A program made the position numbers and the translations under genes. From Podospora comata (Eukaryota; Ascomycota; Sordariomycetes; Sordariales; Podosporaceae): a DNA stretch of 64,000 nucleotides. The notes beneath the pieces are model-generated. The model was not told the DNA's origin. It searched no databases and saw only the letters and a program-made list of their open reading frames with translations. The stretch is from the NCBI GenBank assembly GCA_017354895.1, contig CP071499.1:3534001-3598000 (forward strand), written 5' to 3'. Numbering within the stretch: position 1 is the stretch's first letter; each line of letters opens with the position of its first letter. Below, one piece after another: positions 34,464 through 46,224 of the stretch.

Positions 34464-36820
34464 CACGGACTCGGCCGTCCTAAAGCCAGTTTGTCCGACC
34501 CCAGCGATTTCCGGTGCCTCAAACACATGAATTATGACTGGGTTTTTTATTCAGTTTTTTTCCTCAAACGTCCCATCGCAGGCCGCCTGAAGCTCTGGTG
34601 CCCTGGTACTCAGAATACAGCCTGATGGCGTTTTGTTGCTGGAGTTGACGAATTGGCCAATGACATCTTTGACAAGGTTTCCGTTTACACACCATCAGTA
34701 AACCCCCCGAGTTGGCCTGCAGGTTAAAAGATCGTTTGGCTGGGAGGTTCCTGGAATTACCTAACTGGAACTGCACCTGGTGCATCTGGGCATCAGGTGG
34801 CACATGAGGCTCTCACCCAGACTGCTCGATGCAACGCACAACGCCCGACGGAACATGCCATCTCCGAGGAAGTCTGAAGTTGGCAGAGACACGTGGTTTT
34901 GGAAGATTTTTGGATGATTTATGTCACGCGGTACTCTGAGGGCCTGTGTTATTTATTTTTACGGATAACCAGTACCGAGCGGAGATACGATATACGCACT
35001 GTCGAATATTTTAGAGATATCTGAGCATCGCGTCATAGGGCTGGATCTTAGCGCAGAAGCAGAAATGGCGGGGAAAATTAATACCATCCAGGCGAGGGGT
35101 TCCCGCACAACTCTTGTTTTTCAGTCTCTTTGCACAACAAACGTCAGCTTGCAGGGGAGCAGCAAGAAATTTGCAGTGGACAAAGGAAAGGGGGACGAAT
35201 GTTCGACTCGAGCTTGGCTTCTTCGGCCGCTTTCCAAGCACTCGGTGCAAGCTTGGAATATGGGGCAGACAAAGCCAATTCCATGGAACAGAACCTTTGC
35301 CGCACACAAAATTTTCCCTCGAGGTGGAGCCCCAGGACTTTGGGAAGAGGTCACTGGGTAACCAGGTGACCGTGGATTTTGCCTTGACAGTCTCTCCAGC
35401 GGAGCCCAAAGAGCTTGAAGCTTGAAAGCTGGCATCAAGTTTGTGAGCTCATGCAAGCCTTGTGACTAGTAGGTTGGCTTTCGGCATTAGCCCGTGACCT
35501 GAAAAGCGTGCCTTCAGCCCCAGTCCACCACTCACTTGCAAGTTGGAAGAAAGGAACGACGGCAGATCGCAGACCTGGAACATGCGGTTGCCATTGTCCT
35601 CATTATTCCCTGGAGAGATGGGGCTCTTCGGTAAGCTCGGAGCACTGACATTTGCTTTCCGGATGTCTCACTCAGCACTGATCTCGGCTTCGGCGAGGAC
35701 TCGGTATGGATACCGACTGTGGTGCTGACTGGCCCGGGCAGTGGAGTGAACTGACATGCGGGATCGACCAGGTGAAGATCCGCCCTGCACATGGAAGAGG
35801 TAGTGTAACGGGTGCTCCAGATCGATGCTTTGGTACGAACCACTGTCTGTCTTTGTGCAAGTATTTTTCCACCCAACCTATGTGAGTCCACGTCACCGTC
35901 GAAACTCATCAAGCACTCAGAACCGCCGGGGCACACAGCATCAAAACAAGTGCTACCCTGGCTGCGCAATGATGAGAAGCCTTTCCTGGACTCATGCTGT
36001 CAAGACGATGTGGACCGGAAGTGGACTACAAGGTTCACACAACAAAGGGGATCGATCGATGGCGGAGCAACAAGGTCCAGCTGGTCGGTTTTGTTCGCGG
36101 CCCTGCCGCTCGCTCGGTCAGTGGTGGGCTGTCCAGGTGGAACCCTTTAAGCCCTGGCCATCTATTACACATAATTACTTGATGGAAAAGGCCGGACTGG
36201 TCCCCGGGGACATACAAATACTCTGACGAGCCTGCATCCTGCTCTTGCGTCAGACCTCTGAGGAATTGTTGGTAGACTTATAGCCGTGCTCTTTCAAACT
36301 ATAGACGTTATCCCACCACCCATCTCCACGCTGTTATTCGCATCTTCACACCCTCAGATCCCCAACACTGGGTGACCCCATCTTCACTTTCCAGTCAAAA
36401 AACGAGCCACGGGCACTCGATTAAATACCACGCGTCGAAGGATAATCGAATCGAATCAGAAGGCGAACTACTTCTTGTTGACATTTCATGGATATTGGGG
36501 ACAGGGAAAACCACCGCAACGAGGATTTTCCACGAAAACCAAGGGCGCCACCTCAACACCTAGCAACTGGACCACTTTCAGCAGTTTTGGCTTTCGCAGG
36601 TGACACGGCAGCTCTGACACACACACTGCGCGGAGCGCTCAAGCTACCTATCCTCCCGTGACACCTTCCCCACATTCTCTAGGCCTTTCTAGGCCTCAGC
36701 AGAAGCGGCGCATCCAGCAGCAGGCCGCCTGCAGCCGGTAGTAGCCCCGTGCCTGCCCCGAGCCACCCCGCCATTGGCAGGGGCTTCCCTAACTTGGAAA
36801 TCAATAATAGAACAGCCAAC

Positions 36821-38470
36821 ATGCCACACCGGGTAGCCAACTTCTTCCGGTCGTCGACCCATTCCCTGGAGCACCAAGTTTCGAATTTCACCAAAAAGTC
36901 ATCCTCGGGTTCCCGGAGACGGGCCTCCCCACCCGGCAGCGGAAGAAGTACGGGCTCAGAGCTAGTGGCCTATACATCTGAAGAGGAGCTTGACGATTCC
37001 CATGCTCCGCCCTACGTTCCACGCTTGAAGATGGGCGACTCCCGGACCAGCAGTTTTACCTCGGATTCACACAAAGAAAAGGATCATGGGCACCACCACC
37101 GGCTCTCGTTCCCCGGCATGCATTTTGGGCGGTCCAACAAGGAGAGCCATGTACACACCCCCGCCTCGCTGGACTGGAAGCTCGAGTCTCCGCCCATCGT
37201 CATGTACGGGAATGCCGAGAACAGCACCGGCGCTCTGCTATCCGGGCAGCTCTTTCTCCACATCAAGGATGAGGCCCTGGAGATCGAATCGTTTACAGCG
37301 ACGCTCACTATCCGGGTATCGCAAAAGAAGCCTTTTGCCAACCACTGTGCCGAGTGCACCAGTCAGTGTACCGAGATCAAAAAGTGGTCTATGCTCGAGC
37401 ACCCCTTGGTGATGATGAGAGGTAGGTGATGTTTGAGAGGTGGCCTTGCAAATCTCATAAGCTGACACCGTGTCACATTAGGCCAACATTCGTTCCCATT
37501 CTCTGTGCTCATGGAGGGCCATTTACCTGCCAGCATGGAAACTCCTCTCGTCTCGATCTCATACGAGTTCAAAGCCGAAGCCATTCCCAGGAGCAACGGC
37601 ATCACCCCGGTACCGCCCATCAGGCTCGAAAAGGTGCTCGATGTCAAACGCAGCCTCCCAGCATCTGAGATACCACATCACTCTGTCCGAGTGTTCCCCC
37701 CCACCAACATCAAGGCCAGTGCGCACTATCCTCACGTCATACACCCGATTGGAAGCTACACTTTGGCACTTCGACTGGATGGAATCTCTAAGCTCAATCC
37801 AAGGGTGAACACGATAGAATACTGGAAACTCAAGAAGCTCACGTGGCGACTGGAGGAAACGATCAAGACGGTAGCACCGGCATGCGGTCGGCACAGTCCC
37901 AGATTGGGAGATAGTGAGGAGGGTGCGCAGCCCAAGAAAGGCATCGTTCGTAGCGACACGCGGATCATTGGTGAAAAGACGCTGTTCTCGGGCTGGAAAA
38001 GTGATTATATTAGCGCCAATGACGCCAAAGTGGAGCTCGAGCTGGAGTACAGCCTAGGGAAGCATGCCAGGTCTGCCTGTGATACCAAGAGCCAGGATGG
38101 GACCGAGGTGAGTCACCAGCTGATGGTGGAGATGGTGGTCTCTCAGGAATGGGCGCCAGTGAACAAGCCCTCTCTGGTCACTCACACCGGGGTTGGACGC
38201 ATCCTGCGCATGCATTTCGGCACCATTTTGACGGAGCGCGGGGGCATTGGGATCAGCTGGGATAACGAAGCCCCGCCTATTTATCAAGATGTGCCCCCCA
38301 GCCCGCCCGCCTATTCTCAAGAAACCAATCTGCACAGCGACGCGTCAATTGCCGAGATGATTGAGCCACTGGATGGCGCTCTGACAGCGGGCCCGGTGCA
38401 CAGGTTGGTGGTGGAAGAGGAAGGAGGAAGCTCTCGCGGTCATCGGAGGGCAAGTTCTGAAGGGAGGTGA
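36821..38470 (+). CDS. alpha-arrestin, LDB19/ART1 type (ubiquitin-ligase adaptor)
   Basis: Exons 36821-37421 and 37482-38470 (60-bp intron, phase 1) give 529 residues from the first in-frame ATG. After a basic, serine-rich N-terminus comes an LDB19-type arrestin N domain: LDWKLESPPIVMYG, STGALLSGQLFLHI, then a cysteine cluster CAECTSQC, KKWSMLEHPLVMMRGQHSFP and the VSISYEFKAEAI strand. A C domain with LELEYSLGKHAR follows. Near the C-terminus are two PY motifs, PPIY (about 465) and PPAY (about 475), which bind WW domains of Rsp5/Nedd4 ligases. Family role: bringing Rsp5 to plasma-membrane transporters for ubiquitylation and endocytosis. The family assignment is strong; the LDB19 subgroup is somewhat less certain. 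Confidence 0.88.
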
Positions 38471-39429
38471 AAAGCCCCTTTCAGCTGGGCCCGGACGTTC
38501 CACTGCAGTCAGACTGGTGGGAAACCTCCACCCTATGGTCAACAAGCGTGCATTTTCGAAAAGGGAGACGGCGAGCAATGGGCTTGACAGCGGCGTTTAT
38601 TTGTTTTGTTTGCATTATACCCCCGGGAACAGCGTCAGCAGCACGCATGGCAGTTCTATCTACAATCTTGCAATTTGGGCGTTTTTTTCTGTTTGGACTT
38701 GTTTCAGGGACTCAAAAAAAGGAAGGAGGAGCGGGGGCGAGAGCAATCGGTCAGTTTGGTGTCTATAGAGCAAGAGTTGTTGCGTTTTCAAAGGGTCTGG
38801 TATCTCCTTGGCTGGAGTATTCAAGAAAAGGGTGTCTGGAGGTAAGGAAATTGAAAAAGGGGAAGGGTCTGTATCTGCCATGATTCATGGCCATGATCGA
38901 GAGAGTGGGAGCAAAGGTATATATATATTGTACATACTCCCACAATGAAAACAACACAAGCATAAAAGAGTCTATTGCTCTTCTTTTGCCTTTTTTCCAA
39001 AATTGATCTATATTAGAGCTGCCCTGGGAATAGATTCAGGATGATGTCAAAACCATGTAGGTACTTCCAGTTTGCGGGGAGGTGGGGGTGGGGAAGTTGG
39101 CTTATCGATAAGTCACCTAACCCTTCATGGACGTTTACTCACCTGCCGTTAGCTCACGTTCGATTGGTGGTGACTCGACGGAGCTTCGACTCAACCGGCG
39201 AACTTAGGCCTACATTCCAACATCTTGGACTTATTGTTTCCCTCTAGACTTACATCCCTCCTCGCGTCTTCTTGCATAAATAGCCAACAGCAGCTGTCTT
39301 TGGTATTGCACTGACCCAGCTGGTGTCTTTCTTCTGAGTTGGCATCCGGTGGAGCTTGCTTTCTTGTTGGTGTTCCATCCGTTTGCATCGCCTTCATCTA
39401 GAAGCTCAAGAGAGTACCCCGCCACAATC
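38471..39429. other. intergenic, about 1 kb, no gene seen
   Basis: Probable 3' untranslated region of the arrestin gene, an AT-rich patch near 38,910-39,020 and the promoter/leader of the GTPase gene. Small overlapping frames have no recognisable content. Confidence 0.5.
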
Positions 39430-41440
39430 ATGAACAGCAAATCTACAAAACAGTTGCCGCATGAGAAGCGGAAAGGAGAAGCAGCCCTCAGCGACTTCGC
39501 CGAGTATGTCGAACAGCAACAAGCGCTACGTTTTCCGCTTTCCAGAGCACCCGCGACCAGCAGTGCTGCCCACCATTCTGCCACAGCCAAGAGTGCCCAG
39601 GCCGACGCCGACCATGAGCACCATGACGAGCTCGATGACATTCTCGACAGCCTCGACCTTTCTGACCCAGCGCCGCGCGTGAGGTTACGAGAATTTCTCC
39701 TGTCTCCGGAAAGCAGCACGGACGCCCTGGAGGGGCTCTCCGAGATTATACAGAAACGGTTACTGGAGGGCCATGGCGAGACCGTGTTTGATGTGGGCGT
39801 GGAGGACAATGGCGACAGCATGAAGCTTACAATAGATGAATGGGACACGGCATACAAACGCGTCATCGACGCCGCAAAGAAGCTCGGGGCAGACTGTCAG
39901 CTCTTGTTGACCAAGAACGTGGGCGGGGAGCTGGATGGAGCTCCCACCAAAGACAAGGATTGCAGCGGCAAAGTGATGGTACGACAGGCTCCTTCCACCG
40001 TCGAGGAGGTCATCGAGACCAGGATAGCAGTGGTGGGAAATGTTGACGCCGGGAAAAGCTCCATGCTGGGCGTGCTGGTCAAAGGCGATCTTGACGATGG
40101 AAGGGGCAAGGCGCGAGTCAACCTGTTCCGGCACAAGCACGAAATCGAGACAGGGCGGACATCGTCTGTCGGCATGGAAATTATGGGGTTCGATACCAAG
40201 GGCGAAGTTGTAGTGTCCGACACGCCAGGCCGCAAGCTATCGTGGGAGGAGATTGGAAAACGCAGCGCCAAAGTAATCACTTTTAGCGATCTGGCTGGCC
40301 ATGAACGTTATCTTCGCACCACGGTCTTTGGACTGTTGTCTAGTAGCCCAAACTACTGCCTGCTGATGGTGGCAGCGAACAATGGGCTGATCGGCATGAG
40401 CAAAGAACATCTTGGCATTGCCCTTGCCCTGAACGTGCCCGTGATGGTTGTCATCACCAAGATAGACATCTGTCCGCCACAGATTCTGGAACAGACGGTC
40501 AACCAGATCACCAGGATACTAAAGAGCCCGGGGGCCCGGAAAATACCAATATTCATCAAGAACCGCGAAGAGTGCATCAACACGGCCACCCAGTTTGTGA
40601 GCCAGCGTATCTGCCCTATCTTCCAGGTCTCCAATGTGACGGGTGAGAACCTCGACCTGGTCCGATCCTTTCTCAACATTCTGCCACACCACGGCCGCTA
40701 CGACGCCGAGGCTCCATTCGAGTTCCACGTCAATGACACCTTCAGTGTGCCGCACGTCGGAACGGTAGTGAGTGGTATCGTGAAGTCCGGCGTCATCCAC
40801 GCAGGCGACGATGTACAAATAGGGCCGGACTCCCTGGGTCGGTTTACCCAGACATCTATCCGTTCGATCGAGAGGAAAAGAATTGGTGTCCCCATGGCAT
40901 CCGCCGGCCAGTCCGCCTCATTTGCCCTTCGTAGAATACGACGCAAGGATGTGCGGAAAGGGATGGTTGTTCTCGCCAAGTTGGACGGCGCCCCACCAAA
41001 AGTCTATCGCGAGTTTGTTGCTGAAGGTAAGCCACATATCCCACCCCCGCGGTACCTAGGAAGATGTCGGACTCTCGTGCTAAATCAGTCTAGTCCTCAT
41101 CCTGTCACACGCCACGACGATCAAAACCAAGTACCAGGCCATGTTGCATGTCGGACCTGTTTCGCAAACTTGTGCCATCATTGACGTTGATCGCCCCTTT
41201 ATACGAACTGGTGACCGAGCTACAGTCGCGTTTCGCTTTGTGCAACGGCCCGAGTATCTTGCGCCGGGAGATCGGTTACTTTTCCGCGAGGGGAGAACAA
41301 AAGGTCTGGGGATCGTCAAGAGTGTTGGGTATGATCCGTCTCAGCCTTTGATGGCCAAACAGGGAGACGAGGGTACTGCCCCCCTTCCACAAACAGCAAC
41401 AGAGGAGAGTAAAGGAGCTGGGGTGATGGCCGACGCATGA
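39430..41440 (+). CDS. GTPBP1/GTPBP2-type translational GTPase
   Basis: Exons 39430-41026 and 41094-41440 (67-bp intron, phase 1) give 647 residues. The start is the first ATG, context caatcATGA. Acidic N-terminal extension of about 190 residues, then a GTPase domain with G1 GNVDAGKSS (203), G3 DLAGHE (287) and G4 TKID (343), followed by EF-Tu-like beta-barrel domains (FSVPHVGTVVSGIVKSG, GQSASFALRRI, and IKTKYQAMLHVGPVSQTCAI after the intron). This layout matches the GTPBP1/2 branch of EF1A-like GTPases, which in animals act in ribosome rescue and exosome-linked mRNA control. The role in fungi is not well established. All G motifs are intact. Confidence 0.92.
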
Positions 41441-42002
41441 TCTGTCTGTTCGAAAGTCCCCTCGCCACTAGGGCTGTACATCAGCACTCTTGATTGTTTT
41501 GTTGAGAACAGATAGAATACCGGGGACGATGCAGCGAAATCGAGCATTTTCAGGAGCGCTGGAAGTTTGGGCAGGCCCCATGTGATGGGTGACTTTTCAT
41601 CTTGGTTTTACATTTGTTTTTTTTGAAATATATTCGTGTCTTTTTTTCTTTTGCCTTTATAGTTGTCATTATTCTTCAGACGAAACGATGGCTCGCACCA
41701 AGCCGACCCTTTTTGGAAGGAGTGTACTCCTCTGTTGTAGCTAACCAGTAATGGGCCTTCCCATACATTCCATTGCCAGACCCATGTGATCAGGTCTTGA
41801 TTCGGATGGGCCAAAAGCAGCCAAGAGCGCGTTCTCGTTGACACGTCCAGCGAACAGTTCAGCGATGCGGTCCAGGCTAAGGCTAAATCCTCATCTGTTT
41901 AGAAACCTGGGTCGGGTAGCATGAGCAATAATGGCACTGGGTGTAGCCTTGATCGTCAAGTGCTTCATAGCTGGACGCGCTGAAGGCATGATATTGCCAC
42001 TT
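41441..42002. other. convergent 3' region, no gene seen
   Basis: Lies between the GTPase gene and LSM3, which end towards each other. T-rich tracts near 41,610-41,660 are likely 3' processing sequence. Confidence 0.5.
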
Positions 42003-42529
42003 TCAGTGAATCCGTGACTGAGGGGAGATGAGCACAACGCTATCACCTGCATGGAATGTTAGCCGGGGTCCACAGACCTGATGAGATGGATCTAAAAAGT
42101 ACTAACCTCTGACAAAAAGCATCTCGGATTTCCGGCTGATAGTCTGTATACATCGAAGGGCACATTTTAGCCGCAGTTCTTGACATGACATCCAACAGGT
42201 AGGTGGCCCCCACTGTGATGGACTTTTCACTGACCTTGACTTCTTCGTCGTTCTCCTCGTCTTCAACCACGTATATCGTCTCCTCCACATCCCCCAAGAC
42301 GAGGTTACAATGGCTGTCGTAAGCCTACATAGTTAGGTTAGTCGTAGAAAAAGGCCAGGAGGTGCTGGGAAGTGCTGGCAGTGTTGAGAAAGGAAGGCAA
42401 GCTTACGTGGAGCCGACCTTTGAGCTCACGGTCTCCCCTCAGCTTCACGAACACAACCTCGTCGAGCAGCAGGCGGACGAGATCGAGGGGCTCCGAAACG
42501 GAAGGCGCCTCCTCTGCAACATCGGCCAT
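42003..42529 (-). CDS. lsm3: U6 snRNA-associated Sm-like protein LSm3
   Basis: Four exons (42407-42529, 42235-42324, 42107-42143, 42003-42046) with introns of 82, 91 and 60 bp give 97 residues. Joining them yields [20 protein letters not shown], then [20 protein letters not shown], a short acidic loop, and [20 protein letters not shown]: the Sm1 and Sm2 motifs of LSm3, at the usual length. LSm3 sits in the LSm1-7 ring (cytoplasmic mRNA decapping) and the LSm2-8 ring (nuclear U6 snRNA). The 37-bp third exon makes the gene easy to mispredict: reading straight through the second intron gives a plausible but wrong tail. Confidence 0.96.
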
Positions 42530-43022
42530 TTTGAGGGGTTGTTTTTGGACCGAAGCTTAGTGTGAAAAGATCAAGAGAATGAAGTTGCCGTCGTTCTGTT
42601 GTTGTGGTGGTGGTTGTAAATCGTTGTTTTGAACGTGGTTGTTTGTCGTCGTCAGTTAGCAGTTCAGACAGCAACTCATCCCAGCCTAGTTGGTGACTGC
42701 CGAGTGAGCGAGCGATGGGAGTGAGTTGAGTGGGTGCACGCTGGAGTCCGTTGCGATGGATCTGCCGGCTGACACCGCCTGCCATACTGGGGTTCGTGAA
42801 CCATGGTGGACAGGGGGGGGCCCTATAAGTGGGGCATTTGACAGGAGCTCTTTTGACATCCAAGTTGGGTTCTCATTTTCATGGGATTTCGACATACATT
42901 CTGCTCGAGAGTGGCAGTCTTGAGAAATCTGGGTCATGTAGTAGAGAAATTATGATATTATTACAAGTTCAACTACGCTGTATGTGCTTCCTTGGCTAGT
43001 CCAGGGACTGGCAGCCATCACC
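42530..43022. other. LSM3 promoter region, no gene seen
   Basis: Upstream of LSM3 and downstream of the de-N-acetylase gene, both on the minus strand. No conserved frame. Confidence 0.5.
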
Positions 43023-43952
43023 TTATTTTCTCTTGATCTTTTCCAGCCGGAGATCATTGATGTACATGTACCTGCTCAGAGTGATCCAGCCGTAACGGAA
43101 CCACACCATCTGACTCTTGTGCGCCGTGGTCATGGCTTTCCACGCCGTTGTGAAGCTACCATGACCAGCCAAACCATTGAGAAACACGAGCCCACCGGGG
43201 TGCTTTTTATCCCTCTTGTCGGCACCAATTGCCCAGCTCAGTAGGGTAGGGAGGACGTCGAGAAAAGCAGAGTATTTGCGGGCTATTGGGACGGTTGTCA
43301 AAGTATAAAGATCGACGGGGGATGCCCATCCCGCCTTGCCCGCCACGAGGGCACCGACAAACTCTTTGGCGCCATGATACAGCGAGATATGGTTGGGATG
43401 ACTTGACACACCACCGGCGTCAAAGGTAATGAGCACATCTATAGAGGCTGTGGGGGGCGATGAGGCACCCTTTGACTTGTTCAATTGAGGCGCAAAGGCA
43501 GAAACAAGGAGGTCCGAGATCTTGCCCGTATCCCAGGTCGTGGTCATGCTGTCGCGGAACTCGGGCTTCTCGACCACAAAAACATCACTGGTGGACCGCA
43601 AGCCGAGGACCACACCAGATTTGGCCAGCTCTTTCTTTCGGGTCTCCCCCAAGCCATCCGCATCACCTGTGTCAAGAAAAGAATATCAGTACTTGTGCGA
43701 GAACCGGGGAGCTCTGGCGAAGTACGCACCGCTACTCAAGCAGAGAATCTTGACATGGTTGCCAATTTCAGGCCGCGTAAGGGCGAGAACTGTGGGGGCA
43801 AAGAACATGGCCTCGTCGTCCGGGTGCGCAATCAGAAGACAGATGCTCTTGTTCTCCAACTTTGGAAACCGCGTCGAGACCACAGAGGCGGTGTATATGT
43901 AAAGTGACGGGAGCACGACAGCCAGCACGGCGAAGATGGTGAGCAACTCCAT
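43023..43952 (-). CDS. gpi12: N-acetylglucosaminyl-phosphatidylinositol de-N-acetylase (PIG-L/Gpi12)
   Basis: Exons 43730-43952 and 43023-43666 (63-bp intron, phase 1) give 288 residues. An N-terminal membrane anchor (about 3-25) precedes the catalytic fold, whose metal-binding motif [10 protein letters not shown] is intact and whose second histidine motif reads [12 protein letters not shown]. The intron join restores [18 protein letters not shown], a conserved block. Reaction: removal of the acetyl group from GlcNAc-PI, the second step of GPI-anchor synthesis, on the cytosolic face of the ER. The length matches fungal and animal PIG-L. It is divergent from the DUF7719 gene. Confidence 0.95.
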
Positions 43953-44548
43953 CTCGATTTGCCCGAGCTCGACGGCGATAACGTCCCTAGTCGTTCGTCT
44001 TGTCGAAAATCGGGCGCACAGTCAGGCAGGGGCCGAAAAGCGAAGCGGTTCAAAAAGGAGGCGGGTCGGAAATTTCTTGGGCTGTTACTGCAAGGGACAA
44101 CCGGTCTGAGATAAACAATGTTTTCGTGGAAGATGCATCAGGCGCCACTTTTACGATTGGCAAGGTTCCCCTGGTCCTCATCAAGTTCAGTGGACCTGCG
44201 GATAGTGAAGCTCACATCACGTCGTTACCAAGCCCTGTCCCGGAAAAAGGAACCACAGAAGCCTTGTGTAGGTATGCCGTACTCAAAGTTGGAGAATAGA
44301 GAGCTATGGCTAAAAGACTCATCTCTGTTTGTACCGGCAAGAAGGGTTTGATGCGTGCACAGGGAGCTGCCCCTCCATTCAGCCATGGTCCCCCACTACG
44401 GCGGCGCAGCGCAACAAGAGCTCCAGTGGAGCTGTCAGCCAAGCTTCTGGGAAGTGATTGCTGTATTTAATTAATATGTATTAGCGCCGCGAAACTCGCT
44501 CGCGCGTTCTTTGCTTCTCGTCTTTCTTCTCCCTGGACCTCGACGACA
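43953..44548. promoter_or_regulatory. divergent intergenic region (GPI12 / DUF7719 gene)
   Basis: 596 bp between two divergent start codons. No coding segment and no motif I can assign with confidence. Confidence 0.4.
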
Positions 44549-45302
44549 ATGGCAAGACAACGGAAAGATCCCGTCACCAAGGTCAGACTCAGGCAACCTG
44601 ACCGATCGGGCCCGAAGGAGAAGACGCTGCTGGAGATTGCCCAGGAGAGGAATATCTTTGCCGAGGCCGAGAAGCGACAAAATGCACTGAGGAAGAAAAC
44701 CGGAAAATCCGGGACTGTTGATGGGAACAGCAACAGCGAGGATGACGAAGAGGACGACGAAGAGGATGAGGAGAAAGGCTTGTCTCCGACCGCCGAGCGC
44801 ATTCTCGAGACGATGCTCTGGGCTTCGTGTCTGTCAATGCTGCACTTTACACTCGATGTGCTGGTCCAGCACCAGTATTCGGCTGACCGTGTGGTATGGC
44901 CCACGGTCTGGACGAGGTTCTTCCAGGCTCTTCTGGGTATGTGTGCCATTTCTTTCTCTTGCCACCCGGATCGGCCGCGCTGACGCAGTTCACCATCCAG
45001 TCTTCGGATTACTGGTTTATGCCCTCCACCCTCACCCATCGAAACCGACGCTCGTACCTGGCCTACCCTTGCGATATCAGTCGGTCCTGAGGCAGTCCGT
45101 CTTTTTCGTTTGCAGCATATGCGCCGGCTGCTACATGATTCATATTACGAATATGTTCGGGTATCTGGCAGTCATGAAGCAGGCGCCGTCTCTCGGGTGT
45201 CTCTGGGTGTGGTCCGTGATCGAACTCGAACTCCCCTGGGCTGTTCTCAGCCTTGTTGGAGCCGGGGGCTTTCTGTGGCTCAACGGCTATGACATCAAAT
45301 GA
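44549..45302 (+). CDS. DUF7719-type four-helix membrane protein
   Basis: Exons 44549-44936 and 45001-45302 (64-bp intron with a ctgac branch sequence, phase 1) give 229 residues. A basic, charged N-terminal part (KTLLEIAQERNIFAEAE) leads into an acidic run of aspartate and glutamate (about 65-75). Four hydrophobic segments follow: ETMLWASCLSMLHFTLDVLV, the exon-junction helix FFQALLVFGLLVYALHPH, SVFFVCSICAGCYMIHITN, and the C-terminal CLWVWSVIELELPWAVLSLV. HFTLDVLV, YLAVMKQAP and LGCLWVWSVIEL are hallmarks I recall of a conserved Pezizomycotina family of unknown function (DUF7719). Probably an ER or other endomembrane protein. Confidence 0.85.
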
Positions 45303-46224
45303 ACCTCAAGGGAGGCGCTCGTGTGTGGGGCTGGGGACCAGTTTGGGGTGGGCACTTGAGAGAAGGAGGGGGAAGGGGGTTCTTGCAGCTTCAAGGTGTG
45401 GTGGGATATCTAGGGCCAATCGTGTAGGTATGGACGCACGCATGTCACCCGAGGGTACCTCGTCCCGAAAATCACTTCCTGCTTCTCTCCCCGCCCAACT
45501 GGTGCCGCGCAACCTCCTGTCCACTCTGGTATCGGGTGGCTGGAGGGATGTGATGGGTGCATGCGGCTTGGGCGTTTGGAAAACGTCCCTCGCGGCTGCG
45601 GTGCAAGCGCCACGTTGGTCACCGCACCGGGCAGGGAGACTGGAACAGCATCATCACTCTTTCCGGAATGTCTCACGTTAGTTAGCGTTAGCTCGGGTGC
45701 GGCCGTTGAGCGGTATGTAGTTGAGCTGGCCGGTCAACAAGCCCGGCGCGACTTCTTTGTCAAAACCGCATGCAGTGAAAAACATGCCATGAGACATTTC
45801 CCTCATTTCCGCAACTGGAGGTCCAGGCCCGATGGAAGGTCCATGTACCCAGGACCTGCCCTCTTCTCGACGGAAGCAACAATGGCAAAGACAACAACAC
45901 CATGCATCGGACTGCAGCCGGCGGCGTTTCTGCCCGCCAAGGAAACCTGCTGCCTCCGTCGCGCTTGCAGTCTCTTCCACTGACGATCGCGGTTTGAGGA
46001 AGAGTTTAAAGCTGGCCGGTCCTGCTCTGTCCACGCCATGGCCCGTCTGTCTGGCTGTCCCTCGACCTGCCTCACCAACGCTAACATTACTCAGACTCGA
46101 CACTCTCAACACAGTTATATTCAGCCTCATACCCACGCTTGTATTCTGCCGTTTTGCTCCTCGTCAGCCTTATCCGAGCATCGTTACGGACGCCGTCAAA
46201 TACCCCTTCCCCTTGTTGGCCACC
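45303..46224. other. intergenic, no gene seen
   Basis: An open frame runs through 45,832-46,224 ahead of the deacetylase, but it has no domain and would bury the signal peptide. I treat it as leader sequence. Confidence 0.5.

Larger units (their letters stand above)
33342..36820. other. gene-free interval, about 3.5 kb
   Basis: No frame with a recognisable domain on either strand. Contains a TIR element (34193-34440) with hairpins on both sides. The last 500 bp are probably the promoter and leader of the arrestin gene. An open stretch in the arrestin frame extends upstream to 36,683 without an ATG, so a further 5' exon ending there is possible. Confidence 0.5.

Noticed and set aside
39231-39866. 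211-codon minus-strand frame
   Set aside because: Antisense shadow of the GTPase gene's low-complexity N-terminal part.
44467-45039. 190-codon minus-strand frame with a poly-serine run
   Set aside because: The serine run is the reverse reading of the acidic stretch of the DUF7719 gene.
45832-46224. Upstream start for the deacetylase
   Set aside because: It would add about 131 residues without a domain and place the signal peptide inside the protein; ATG 46225 gives a proper secreted enzyme.
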